Assembly: GCF_002902945.1 (NCBI RefSeq) | Contig: NZ_CP026101.1 | Span: forward strand, 1,178,001 to 1,242,000 | Source: Paraburkholderia caribensis | GTDB lineage: Bacteria > Pseudomonadota > Gammaproteobacteria > Burkholderiales > Burkholderiaceae | Length of the DNA: 64,000 nt | Reading direction: 5' to 3' | Shown: in pieces, positions 17,848 to 26,734 of the stretch | Numbering within the stretch: the stretch's first letter is position 1 | Layout: each line of letters opens with the position of its first letter | Translations under genes and position numbers: made by a program | The notes under the pieces: generated by a model | The model's database searches: none | Told to the model about the DNA's origin: nothing | What the model saw: only the letters and a program-made list of their open reading frames with translations

Positions 17848-19755
17848 ATGGTTTCGATACGACTGCCCGATGGTTCTGTTCGACAGTACGAGCATCCCGT
17901 CACCGTCGCTGAAGTGGCGGCCTCGATCGGCCCCGGTCTCGCGAAGGCGGCGCTTGGCGGCAAGATCGACGGTGAGCTGGTCGATACGTCCGCGCTGATC
18001 GATCGCGATGTCTCGCTCGCGATCGTCACGGACAAGGACGCCGATGGCCTCGACATCATTCGCCACTCGACGGCCCATTTGCTCGCGTACGCGGTGAAGG
18101 ACCTGTTTCCCGAGGCGCAGGTGACGATCGGGCCGGTGATCGACAACGGCTTCTACTACGACTTCTCGTATAGCCGTCCCTTCACGCCCGAAGATCTCGA
18201 GAAGATCGAAAAGCGCATGCAGGAGCTCGCGAAGAAGGATGAGCCGGTGTCGCGCCGCGTGGTGTCGCGCGATGAAGCGGTCGAGTATTTCAAGAGCATC
18301 GGCGAAAGGTACAAGGCCGAGATCATCGAATCGATCCCCGCCAGCGACGAGATCAAGCTGTACTCGCACGGCGGTTTCACGGATCTGTGCCGTGGTCCGC
18401 ACGTCCCGTCGACGGGCAAATTGAAAGTCTTCAAGCTGATGAAGCTCGCGGGCGCATACTGGCGCGGCGATTCGAAGAATGAGCAGTTGCAGCGTATCTA
18501 CGGCACGGCCTGGACGAAGAAGGAAGACCAGGATGCGTACCTGCACATGCTCGAAGAGGCGGAAAAGCGCGATCACCGCAAGCTCGGCAAGCAGCTCGAC
18601 CTGTTTCACATGCAGGACGAGTCGCCGGGCATGGTGTTCTGGCATCCGCGCGGCTGGACGTTGTGGCAGCAGGTCGAGCAGTACATGCGCCGTCGCGTGA
18701 ACGATGCGGGCTACCTCGAAATCAAGACGCCGATGATCATGGACCGCTCGCTGTGGGAGGCGTCCGGTCACTGGCAGAACTATCGTGAAAACATGTTCAC
18801 GACGGAGTCGGAAAAGCGCGACTACGCGATCAAGCCGATGAACTGCCCGGGTCACGTGCAGGTGTTCAATCACGGCCTGCGCTCGTACCGCGACCTGCCG
18901 CTGCGTTATGCGGAGTTCGGCTCTTGCCATCGGAACGAATCGTCGGGTGCGCTGCACGGCCTGATGCGTGTGCGCGGCTTCGTCCAGGACGATGCGCATA
19001 TTTTCTGTACCGAAGACCAGTTCATCAGCGAATCGATCGCGTTCAATACGCTGGCGATGAGCGTTTATAAGGATTTCGGCTTCGATAACGTCGAGATCAA
19101 GCTTTCGCTGCGCCCCGACGCGCGCGCGGGTACGGATGAAACCTGGGATCGCGCCGAGCAGGGTCTGCGTGACGCGCTGACGGCATGCGGCGTGAGCTGG
19201 GAAGAATTGCCGGGCGAGGGTGCGTTCTATGGTCCGAAGGTCGAATATCACATCAAGGATGCGCTCGGCCGGTCGTGGCAGTGCGGCACGCTGCAGCTCG
19301 ATATGGTGCTGCCGGAGCGCCTTGGCGCGGAGTACGTGGCGGAGGACAATAGCCGCCGCCGCCCGATCATGCTGCACCGGGCAATCGTCGGATCAATGGA
19401 GCGGTTCCTCGGTATTTTGATCGAGCACCATGCCGGTGCAATGCCTGCCTGGCTGGCGCCGATGCAGGTCGTTGTGATGAATATCGCAGAAAGTCAGGCG
19501 GAATACGCACAGTCTCTGGCCCAATCGTTGCAAAAACAAGGGGTTAGAGTAGAGGCCGATTTGCGCAACGAGAAGATTAGCTATAAAATACGCGAGCACA
19601 CGCTTGAAAAGGTGCCGTATCTGCTGGTCGTCGGCGATAAGGAGCGTGATGCACAAACGGTAGCCGTGCGTGCCCGTGGCGGTGTCGATCTGGGCGTGAT
19701 GTCCCTCGATGCCTTCAGCGAGCGTCTGCGCCAGGACGTGCAGACGTTCCAGTAA
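17848..19755 (+). CDS. thrS: threonyl-tRNA synthetase
   Basis: The 635-residue protein has an N-terminal TGS domain (1-61), an editing domain opening with HSTAHLLAYAV, a class II catalytic core (MNCPGHVQVF with the zinc Cys, RNESSGALHG of motif 2) and an anticodon-binding C-terminus. It charges tRNA-Thr and clears mis-charged serine. The ATG at 17848 follows ACGGAGAA. It heads the conserved cluster thrS-infC-rpmI-rplT-pheS-pheT-ihfA. A T-rich stretch after the stop (19776-19782) lacks a stem and should not terminate. Confidence 0.98.
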   Translation: MVSIRLPDGSVRQYEHPVTVAEVAASIGPGLAKAALGGKIDGELVDTSALIDRDVSLAIVTDKDADGLDIIRHSTAHLLAYAVKDLFPEAQVTIGPVIDNGFYYDFSYSRPFTPEDLEKIEKRMQELAKKDEPVSRRVVSRDEAVEYFKSIGERYKAEIIESIPASDEIKLYSHGGFTDLCRGPHVPSTGKLKVFKLMKLAGAYWRGDSKNEQLQRIYGTAWTKKEDQDAYLHMLEEAEKRDHRKLGKQLDLFHMQDESPGMVFWHPRGWTLWQQVEQYMRRRVNDAGYLEIKTPMIMDRSLWEASGHWQNYRENMFTTESEKRDYAIKPMNCPGHVQVFNHGLRSYRDLPLRYAEFGSCHRNESSGALHGLMRVRGFVQDDAHIFCTEDQFISESIAFNTLAMSVYKDFGFDNVEIKLSLRPDARAGTDETWDRAEQGLRDALTACGVSWEELPGEGAFYGPKVEYHIKDALGRSWQCGTLQLDMVLPERLGAEYVAEDNSRRRPIMLHRAIVGSMERFLGILIEHHAGAMPAWLAPMQVVVMNIAESQAEYAQSLAQSLQKQGVRVEADLRNEKISYKIREHTLEKVPYLLVVGDKERDAQTVAVRARGGVDLGVMSLDAFSERLRQDVQTFQ

Positions 19756-19803
19756 CCACCAGGCAGCGCGGCTCGTTTTTTTAATCTTTAGAGGAAACGT
19801 AAC

Positions 19804-20328
19804 ATCGCTACTGATAAGTCGTCGCATCGCATCAACGGTGAAATTACTGCACCCGAGGTGCGTCTGGTCGGAATCGACAACGAACCGCTCGGCATCGTAA
19901 AACTCGCTGATGCTTTCCGCCTGTCGGAACAGCAGGACGTGGATCTGGTTGAAATCGCGCCGCAAGCGGTTCCGCCCGTCTGCCGCCTGATGGACTACGG
20001 CAAGTTCAAGTACCAGGAAGCGAAGAAGCAGCACGAGGCCAAGCTCAAGCAGAAGGTCATCCAGGTCAAGGAAGTCAAGTTCCGGCCGGGCACGGATGAC
20101 GGTGACTACAACGTCAAGCTGCGCAATCTCGTCCGCTTCCTTGAAGATGGCGACAAGACGAAGATCACGTTGCGTTTCCGTGGCCGCGAAATGGCTCACC
20201 AGGAAATCGGCATGCGCATGCTCGAGCGTCTGCGCACCGATCTGGATGAAGTCGGTCAGGTCGAGCAGATGCCGAAGATGGAAGGCCGCCAGATGATCAT
20301 GGTGCTGGCGCCGAAGAAAAAGAAGTAA
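19804..20328 (+). CDS. infC: translation initiation factor IF-3 (ATC start codon)
   Basis: The 174-residue product has the two IF-3 domains joined by a charged linker (EAKKQHEAKLKQK). It binds the 30S subunit, prevents premature 50S joining and rejects non-canonical start codons. No ATG, GTG or TTG matches the family N-terminus. An ATC at 19804 does, with AGAGGAAA 7 bases upstream and the reading ATDKSSHRINGE. Rare AUU/AUC/AUA starts are the known basis of IF-3 autoregulation. A GTG at 19858 is in frame but would delete conserved N-terminal sequence. It is 48 bases downstream of thrS in the same operon. Confidence 0.95.
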   Translation: MATDKSSHRINGEITAPEVRLVGIDNEPLGIVKLADAFRLSEQQDVDLVEIAPQAVPPVCRLMDYGKFKYQEAKKQHEAKLKQKVIQVKEVKFRPGTDDGDYNVKLRNLVRFLEDGDKTKITLRFRGREMAHQEIGMRMLERLRTDLDEVGQVEQMPKMEGRQMIMVLAPKKKK

Positions 20329-20580
20329 GCAGACGTTCGCTGCGCATCTCAATGTGCGCAGCGCGTTTGTCGGAAAGTTTGAGTCGCGCGCCGTCGAAAG
20401 GCGGCGTGTGCAAGCAGGTTTCGGAATGCGCTCGCAGTTGTACAGCGCGCGCTCTTCCTGAAAAGCAGCGGCAAGCAGTTCAAGCCGTCTGCATACCAAG
20501 TGGAGTGGGTTTCAAAGGGCGGATGAGGGCTTTCTGAGCCAACCGCACACCCATGTCCATCAAATAATGGAGTTGTTGTC

Positions 20581-20778
20581 ATGCCGAAGATGAAGACCAA
20601 GAAGAGCGCTGCAAAGCGCTTCGTGGTTCGTCCGGGCGGTACCGTCAAGCGCGGTCAAGCCTTCAAGCGCCACATTCTTACCAAGAAGACCACCAAGAAC
20701 AAGCGTCACCTGCGCGGCGCCACGGCAGTTCATGATTCCGATCTGAACTCCGTACGCGCGATGCTGCCGTTCGCCTAA
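20581..20778 (+). CDS. rpmI: 50S ribosomal protein L35
   Basis: The 65-residue basic protein begins [14 protein letters not shown] and matches L35 along its length. It is 252 bases downstream of infC and 29 bases upstream of rplT. In enterobacteria L20 represses rpmI translation by binding its leader; the 252-base gap here could hold such a site, but I could not assign one by eye. Confidence 0.98.
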
Positions 20779-20807
20779 CCCTTAACCGACACTCATAGGA
20801 GCGAAAC

Positions 20808-21167
20808 ATGCCTCGAGTCAAACGTGGGGTTACCGCACGGGCCCGCCACAAGAAGATCATCAACCTGGCCAAGGGTTACCGCGGCCGCCGCAATAACGTC
20901 TATCGCATCGCCAAGCAGGCGGTCATGCGCGCAGGCCAATACGCCTACCGCGATCGCCGCAACAAGAAGCGTGTGTTCCGCGCACTGTGGATCACGCGTA
21001 TCAACGCGGCGGTGCGTCAGCACGACATGACGTACAGCGTGTTCATCAACGGCCTGAAGAAGGCGTCGATCGAACTCGACCGCAAGGTGCTGGCCGACAT
21101 GGCTGTGTTCGACAAGGCTGCTTTTGCTGCGATCGTCAAGCAGGTGAAAGCCGCCGTTGCAGCCTGA
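20808..21167 (+). CDS. rplT: 50S ribosomal protein L20
   Basis: The 119-residue protein starts [15 protein letters not shown] and has the long basic N-terminal helix and the globular C-terminus of L20, an early assembly protein of the 50S subunit and known translational repressor of its own operon. AGGAG precedes the ATG. It is followed by an attenuator-like leader and pheS. Confidence 0.98.
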
Positions 21168-21200
21168 GTGCGCTGTTAGCATCTAGTACTGCGTGGTTCG

Positions 21201-21271
21201 TTGCAGCGAACAGTCCGGTAGTCTCGGTGACGCTGCAACAAAAACGGGGCTCCTCACCGAGCCCCTTTTTT
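21201..21271 (+). promoter_or_regulatory. attenuator-like leader with intrinsic terminator upstream of pheS
   Basis: The intergenic RNA contains a terminator: GGGGCTC (21246-21252) pairs with GAGCCCC (21259-21265) and is followed by six T. Upstream, CTCGGTGA (21223-21230) is a perfect complement of TCACCGAG (21254-21261), which includes half of the terminator stem, so pairing there would prevent termination. A third element, TTGCAGCG (21201-21208), pairs with CGCTGCAA (21231-21238) and encloses the anti-terminator strand. The arrangement resembles transcription attenuation of pheST, but no Phe-rich leader peptide like E. coli pheM is evident. Confidence 0.6.
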
Positions 21272-21326
21272 GTTGGTCGAGCCAGTTTTACTTCGATTGA
21301 ATACTGACGTTGAAAAGATGGGATCA

Positions 21327-22340
21327 ATGGATCTGGACCAGATTGTCGCCGACGCAAAAAGCGCCTTTGAACAAGCCTCCGACGTCACCACGCTCGAAAA
21401 CGAGAAGGCTCGTTTTCTCGGCAAGTCGGGTGCCTTGACGGAACTGTTGAAGGGGCTCGGCAAGCTCGATCCCGAGACGCGCAAGACGGAAGGCGCGCGG
21501 ATCAACATCGTCAAGCAGCAGGTCGAAGCCGCGCTGACGGCGCGCCGCCAGGCGCTTGCCGACGCGCTGCTGAACCAGCGTCTCGCCGCCGAAGCGATCG
21601 ACGTCACCTTGCCCGGACGCGGCGCCGGTACGGGCAGTCTGCACCCCGTGATGCACACGTGGGAGCGCGTCGAGCAGATCTTCCGCACAATCGGTTTTGA
21701 CGTGGCCGACGGCCCGGAGATCGAAACCGACTGGTACAACTTCACATCGCTGAACAGCCCGGAAAACCATCCGGCGCGTTCCATGCAGGACACGTTCTAC
21801 ATGGACGGCAAGGACGCAGAAGGCCGTCCGCTGCTGCTTCGCACTCACACCAGCCCAATGCAGGTCCGCTACGCGCGCACCAACACGCCGCCTATCAAGG
21901 TGATCGTGCCCGGCCGCACGTACCGCGTGGACAGCGACGCGACGCATTCGCCAATGTTCAACCAGGTCGAAGGCCTGTGGATCGACGAGAACATCAGCTT
22001 TGCCGACCTGAAGGGCGTCTACACGGACTTCCTCAAGAAGTTCTTCGAGCGCGACGATATTCTCGTGCGCTTCCGTCCGTCGTACTTCCCGTTCACCGAG
22101 CCGTCAGCCGAGATCGACATGATGTTCGAGCATGGCAAGAACGCCGGTAAGTGGCTCGAAATTTCGGGCTCGGGCCAGGTTCACCCAACGGTGATCCGCA
22201 ACATGGGCCTCGACCCCGAGCGCTATATCGGCTTTGCATTCGGCAGCGGCCTCGAGCGTCTGACGATGCTGCGTTACGGCGTTCAGGACCTGCGTCTGTT
22301 CTTTGAAAACGACCTGCGCTTCCTGCGCCAGTTCGCCTGA
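21327..22340 (+). CDS. pheS: phenylalanyl-tRNA synthetase alpha subunit
   Basis: The 337-residue protein has an N-terminal coiled coil (residues about 1-85) and a class II core with motif 2 YRVDSDATHSPMFNQVEG and motif 3 GFAFGSGLERLTML. With PheT it forms the alpha2-beta2 enzyme charging tRNA-Phe. The ATG at 21327 (MDLDQIVADAKSAF) gives the family length; the upstream frame runs through the terminator and is rejected. pheT follows after 160 bases. Confidence 0.98.
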   Translation: MDLDQIVADAKSAFEQASDVTTLENEKARFLGKSGALTELLKGLGKLDPETRKTEGARINIVKQQVEAALTARRQALADALLNQRLAAEAIDVTLPGRGAGTGSLHPVMHTWERVEQIFRTIGFDVADGPEIETDWYNFTSLNSPENHPARSMQDTFYMDGKDAEGRPLLLRTHTSPMQVRYARTNTPPIKVIVPGRTYRVDSDATHSPMFNQVEGLWIDENISFADLKGVYTDFLKKFFERDDILVRFRPSYFPFTEPSAEIDMMFEHGKNAGKWLEISGSGQVHPTVIRNMGLDPERYIGFAFGSGLERLTMLRYGVQDLRLFFENDLRFLRQFA

Positions 22341-22500
22341 GGCGAGCGAACGCGTAGGGCGCGAGCCAACAGGCTTTAAGCACGCGACGAGAGCGGCACG
22401 GCATTCGGCAACCTGAGTGCCCCGCCGCAAACAGCGCCTCCGGCCTAATGCCAACGCATTAGCCGGATGCGGACACAACCTGTTTAGAACGTACAGAACC

Positions 22501-24933
22501 ATGCAATTCCCGGAATCCTGGCTCAGAACCTTTGTCGATCCGCAACTGACCACGGAAGAGCTCTCGCACGCCCTGACGATGGCTGGTCTCGAAGTGGAAG
22601 ACCTGCGTCCCGCAGCGCCGCCCACGTCGAAGATCGTGGTGGGCCGCGTGCTCGAAGTGGTCAAGCACCCGGACGCGGACAAGCTCAACGTGTGTCAGGT
22701 CGACGCCGGTACAGGCGCGACATTGAACATCGTGTGCGGCGCGCCGAACGTGGCGCCCGGCATTAAGGTGCCCGTCGCCTTGGTGGGCGCGCAACTGCCG
22801 CCCGCCGAAGAGGGCGGCGCGCCGTTCGAGATCAAGCTGTCGAAGCTGCGCGGCGTGCAGAGCGAAGGCATGCTGTGCTCGGCGCGTGAACTGAAGCTGT
22901 CCGAAGATCATAGCGGGCTGCTGATCCTGCCGGAAGATACGCCGATCGGCCAGGATATCCGCGAAACGCTGAATCTCGACGACACCGTGTTCGAAATCAA
23001 GCTGACGCCGAACAAGGCGGATTGCCTGTCGGTGTTTGGCGTCGCGCGCGAGACGGCCGCGATCACGGGCGCGCCGCTGCGTCCGCTCGAGATCAAGCCC
23101 GTCGAGGTCAAGCTCGACGAAACGCTGCCCGTGAAGATTTCGGCGCCCGACCTGTGCGGCCGCTTCTCGGGCCGCGTGATCCGTGGCGTCAACGCGCGCG
23201 CAAAGTCGCCGGCGTGGATGGTCGAGCGCCTCGAACGTTCCGGTCAACGAAGCATCTCGGCACTGGTCGATATTTCGAACTATGTGATGCTCGAGCTCGG
23301 CCGTCCGTCGCACGTGTTCGATCTGGACAAGATTCACGGCAGCATGGACGTGCGCTGGGGCAAGCCCGGCGAGTCGCTGAAGCTGCTGAACGGCAACACC
23401 GTCGAAGTGGATGAAACGGTTGGCGTGATTGCCGACGATCACCACATCGAAAGCCTCGCGGGCATCATGGGCGGCGACAGCACGGCCGTCACGCTCGATA
23501 CGACCCACATCTATCTCGAAGCCGCGTTCTGGTGGCCCGATAGCATTCGTGGCCGTTCGCGCCGTTATAACTTCTCGACGGACGCGGGCCATCGCTTCGA
23601 ACGGGGCGTCGATTACTCGACGACGGTCGAGCATATCGAACGCATCACGCAGCTGATTCTCGACATCTGCGGTGGTGAGGCAGGTCCCGTCGACGACCAG
23701 ATCGTCAACGTGCCGAAGCGCGCGCCCGTCAAGATGCGCGTCGCGCGCGCCAACCGCATCATCGGCGTGGCGATCAGCGGCGAGGAAATCGCGCAGATTT
23801 TCACGCGCCTCGGCCTGCCGTTCGAACGCGAAGGCGACGACTTCCTCGTGACGCCGCCGCCGTATCGCTTCGATATCGAAATCGAAGAGGACCTGATCGA
23901 AGAAGTCGCGCGCATCTACGGCTTCGAGAAGATTCCGGCGCGTCCGCCCGTGGCGCGCAGCGAGATGCGCCGCACGAACGAAACGCAGCGCTCCATTCAC
24001 GCGTTGCGTCACGCACTCGCCGCACGCGACTACGCGGAGACGGTGAACTTCAGTTTCGTCGATGCCGAATGGGAGCTGGATTTCGCGGGCAACGACAAGC
24101 CGGTAAAGCTGCTCAATCCGATCGCGAGCCAGTTGTCCGTCATGCGCACGACGCTGTTCGGTAGCCTGATCAACGTCCTGCGCCACAACCTGAACCGTCG
24201 CGCGGAACGCATTCGCGTCTTCGAAGCGGGTCGCGTGTTCCTGCAGGACGCATCGGTGAAGGCGGGTGAACTGACGGTCGAAGGCTTTGCGCAGCCGAAA
24301 ATGTTCGGCGCGCTCGCGTATGGTCCCGTCATCGAAGAGCAGTGGGGCGCGCAAACGCGTGCCGTAGACTTCTTCGACGTGAAGGGCGATCTCGAAGCAT
24401 TGCTGGCGCCTGCCGTCGCGCGCTTCGTGAAGGCTGAACATCCGGCGCTGCATCCGGGGCGCAGCGCGCGCATCGAGCTCGATGGCCGCGCGGTCGGCTG
24501 GATCGGCGAACTGCATCCGCGCTGGATGCAGAAGTACGACCTGCCGCATGCGCCGATCCTGTTCGAAGTCGAAGCAGAGGCGCTGATGCAGCGCGCGCTG
24601 CCGACGCCGACGGAAGTGTCGAAATTCCCGCCCGTGCGGCGCGATATCGCGATCGTCGTCGATCAGAAAATCGAAGTTCAGGCGCTCTTCGACGAGATGC
24701 AAAAGGCGCTTTCGGACGAGGCTTGCAAGACCATTCAAAGGGTTGCGCTTTTCGACGAATTTCGTGCAAAATCAAATACTTCCGGCGGGCTGGCAGCGCA
24801 CGAGAAAAGCCTTGCGTTCCGTGTAACCTTGCAAGATACTGGTGGCACCCTTCAGGATGAAACGGTCGATCTGGCCATTCAGACTCTGGTGGATCGTCTT
24901 GCTCGAGTATATGGCGCCCGGTTGCGCGGATAA
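22501..24933 (+). CDS. pheT: phenylalanyl-tRNA synthetase beta subunit
   Basis: The 810-residue subunit has, in order, an N-terminal tRNA-binding OB domain (about 40-150, with VVGRVLEVVKHPDADKL), the B3/B4 editing domain (about 205-390), a B5 domain (about 405-480), a catalytic-like core and a C-terminal FDX-ACB anticodon domain (from SKFPPVRRDIAIVVD). It supports aminoacylation and edits Tyr-tRNA-Phe. Start and length match the family. It is followed by ihfA after 54 bases, the order seen in E. coli. Confidence 0.98.
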   Translation: MQFPESWLRTFVDPQLTTEELSHALTMAGLEVEDLRPAAPPTSKIVVGRVLEVVKHPDADKLNVCQVDAGTGATLNIVCGAPNVAPGIKVPVALVGAQLPPAEEGGAPFEIKLSKLRGVQSEGMLCSARELKLSEDHSGLLILPEDTPIGQDIRETLNLDDTVFEIKLTPNKADCLSVFGVARETAAITGAPLRPLEIKPVEVKLDETLPVKISAPDLCGRFSGRVIRGVNARAKSPAWMVERLERSGQRSISALVDISNYVMLELGRPSHVFDLDKIHGSMDVRWGKPGESLKLLNGNTVEVDETVGVIADDHHIESLAGIMGGDSTAVTLDTTHIYLEAAFWWPDSIRGRSRRYNFSTDAGHRFERGVDYSTTVEHIERITQLILDICGGEAGPVDDQIVNVPKRAPVKMRVARANRIIGVAISGEEIAQIFTRLGLPFEREGDDFLVTPPPYRFDIEIEEDLIEEVARIYGFEKIPARPPVARSEMRRTNETQRSIHALRHALAARDYAETVNFSFVDAEWELDFAGNDKPVKLLNPIASQLSVMRTTLFGSLINVLRHNLNRRAERIRVFEAGRVFLQDASVKAGELTVEGFAQPKMFGALAYGPVIEEQWGAQTRAVDFFDVKGDLEALLAPAVARFVKAEHPALHPGRSARIELDGRAVGWIGELHPRWMQKYDLPHAPILFEVEAEALMQRALPTPTEVSKFPPVRRDIAIVVDQKIEVQALFDEMQKALSDEACKTIQRVALFDEFRAKSNTSGGLAAHEKSLAFRVTLQDTGGTLQDETVDLAIQTLVDRLARVYGARLRG

Positions 24934-24987
24934 CTGATAACGGCTGTTCCGCAAGTTCCGTTCTGGTTGACGCGCCATTTGACAGAT

Positions 24988-25398
24988 ATGAATGAAATGA
25001 ACTCGAGTGATTTCGAAGCCCTTCTTACGGCGCAGCGTAGCGCCATGATCCGCGATATCCCTACCTCAACCGCCAGCGCGTCGGGCGAAGCGCCGACGCT
25101 CACCAAGGCTGAGCTTGCCGAGCTGCTGTTCGACAATGTCGGGCTCAACAAGCGGGAAGCGAAGGACATGGTCGAAGCGTTCTTCGAGGTGATTCGCGAC
25201 GCATTGGAGAGTGGCGACAGCGTCAAGCTGTCCGGCTTCGGCAACTTCCAGTTGCGCGACAAGCCACAGCGTCCGGGCAGAAATCCGAAAACGGGCGAGG
25301 CGATTCCTATCGCCGCGCGCCGCGTCGTGACGTTCCACGCAAGTCAAAAGCTGAAGGCGCTGGTCGAGAACGGCGCTGAAGAAAGCTTCGCGCGCTGA
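24988..25398 (+). CDS. ihfA: integration host factor alpha subunit with N-terminal extension
   Basis: Residues about 40-130 of this 136-residue protein are a full HU/IHF fold (LTKAELAELLFD, VKLSGFGNFQLRDK, RPGRNPKTGE with the DNA-intercalating Pro). With IHF-beta it bends DNA at specific sites. About 38 residues before the fold have no counterpart in the 99-residue E. coli protein; such extensions are seen in Burkholderia IHF-alpha. The start is not sure: ATG at 24988 lacks a strong ribosome site, and a TTG at 24967 is an alternative. It ends the thrS-pheT block together with the MerR gene. Confidence 0.93.
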   Translation: MNEMNSSDFEALLTAQRSAMIRDIPTSTASASGEAPTLTKAELAELLFDNVGLNKREAKDMVEAFFEVIRDALESGDSVKLSGFGNFQLRDKPQRPGRNPKTGEAIPIAARRVVTFHASQKLKALVENGAEESFAR

Positions 25399-25452
25399 CC
25401 GATTCGCGCGCCCGCGCAACCACTACGACGGTCATCCGACCGCTAACTGACG

Positions 25453-25857
25453 ATGACAGCGACGATCGAAAAAGTCGTCTTGCCTCCGATTCCCGCGAAG
25501 CGCTACTTCACGATCGGTGAAGTCAGCGAACTATGCGGTGTGAAGCCGCATGTGTTGCGGTATTGGGAGCAGGAGTTCACGCAGTTGCGTCCGGTGAAGC
25601 GCAGGGGCAATCGCCGGTACTACCAGCATCATGAGGTGCTGCTGATCCGGCGGATCCGCGAATTGCTGTACGAGCAGGGCTTCACGATCAACGGTGCGCG
25701 CAACCGGCTCGATTCACATGGCGCCGGTCAAGCGGCGGAAGGTGAGGGGGAAGTGGTCGAAGGTACGGTTGTGCAACCGGCCGCGACTACGGCGACGGTC
25801 GATGTCGATCAGTTGCGCAAGGAGTTGCTGCAAGTGATCGACCTGCTTGGGCATTGA
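25453..25857 (+). CDS. MerR-family transcriptional regulator
   Basis: The 134-residue protein has a MerR winged helix at residues about 17-85 (YFTIGEVSELCGVKPHVLRY, then RRYYQHHEVLLIRRIRELLY). The C-terminal part is short, acidic and has no metal-binding Cys, so it is not a metal sensor of the MerR/CueR type. A MerR gene directly after ihfA is a conserved arrangement in beta- and gammaproteobacteria, and its target is generally unknown. It is 54 bases from ihfA and could be cotranscribed. Confidence 0.92.
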   Translation: MTATIEKVVLPPIPAKRYFTIGEVSELCGVKPHVLRYWEQEFTQLRPVKRRGNRRYYQHHEVLLIRRIRELLYEQGFTINGARNRLDSHGAGQAAEGEGEVVEGTVVQPAATTATVDVDQLRKELLQVIDLLGH

Positions 25858-25910
25858 ACGATTTAGTTGTATCAAGTTTGGTTGTTGCAGTTCTATTCGC
25901 GCGAAGGGTC

Positions 25911-25919
25911 TGTTATACT
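25911..25919 (+). promoter_or_regulatory. extended -10 promoter of tRNA-Pro
   Basis: TGTTATACT at 25911-25919 combines a TGN extension with TATACT. No good -35 is found at 16-18 bases, which is compatible with an extended -10 promoter. The mature tRNA starts 11 bases downstream. Confidence 0.65.
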
Positions 25920-25929
25920 TTCATGCTTT

Positions 25930-26006
<77 letters not shown>

Positions 26007-26013
26007 GAAAGAC

Positions 26014-26051
26014 AAAAAGGACTTACGGTGTCATGCCGTAAGTCCTTTTTT
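26014..26051 (+). terminator. long intrinsic terminator after tRNA-Pro
   Basis: A perfect 15-bp stem that includes the flanking A and T runs (26014-26028 with 26036-26050) and a seven-base loop lies eight bases after the tRNA CCA. It ends the tRNA transcript and, with its A-run, can also stop transcription from the opposite strand. Confidence 0.93.
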
Positions 26052-26160
26052 CTTTTGCGCGACGGTTGTGTGTGCGCCCCGGATGCACATCGAACTGCAT
26101 CGTCATCCTGATTAATCGATTTCCAGCGGGCACAACGCAGTCGCCGAACGCAGCACCAAC

Positions 26161-26445
26161 TCACTTCTGCGCCAGAAACGCACCCAACGCTGCGCCAAGT
26201 TCCTCGTCGGTGACGGCCGGCGAGATTCTGAACGTGAAAATATCGCCCCATTGCAGCATCCACGCGGCCATTGGCCCCGTGCTGTCGGACTCGATGATCG
26301 CGCATCCGCTCAATTCGCCGATCGCATGCCAGCGTCCAAGCATCTTGATGCCATCGGGTGGCAGGGCGCCGCCCGTTTTCATGAAGCGCTCGACGGCCGA
26401 TGGCTGTGCTGTCGGCAGCCCGTTCCACTGAACAATGAACTTCAT
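26161..26445 (-). CDS. DUF3303-like small protein
   Basis: The 94-residue protein (MKFIVQWNGLPTAQPSAVER..., ending in GALGAFLAQK) resembles the DUF3303 family of small alpha-beta cytosolic proteins with no established function. GGAGG lies seven bases before the ATG at 26445, which decides the start over the longer frame. It is monocistronic and points towards the tRNA-Pro terminator, which can serve it. There is no signal peptide or membrane segment. Confidence 0.78.
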   Translation of the reverse strand: MKFIVQWNGLPTAQPSAVERFMKTGGALPPDGIKMLGRWHAIGELSGCAIIESDSTGPMAAWMLQWGDIFTFRISPAVTDEELGAALGAFLAQK

Positions 26446-26734
26446 TGCGCACCTCCACTTCAGTCGCGGCGATGCCGGCCAGTGGCGAGCCGTCACCGTG
26501 ACGGGCGCTGCGGATTGCAGCGCTCGGGAGCCTGCACCGCATGCAGATTCATCCTACAGAATCCACAATCCGATGCCGCCACCTCGGCGTTTCAAAGAAT
26601 GATAGGCACCCCGCATCGAACTTCCAGCGGCGAGTACGGAGCATTCTGGCGGGTTGTGTGCCCCTTACCGCATCCCGGCCAGCGAGCGCAATCGCTTTAA
26701 GTTTCCGTTAAGCCTGCGCTCATACATTGTTCGG

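Noticed and set aside
22459..24738. 759-codon minus-strand frame opposite pheT
   Set aside because: Complete overlap with pheT and no family features.
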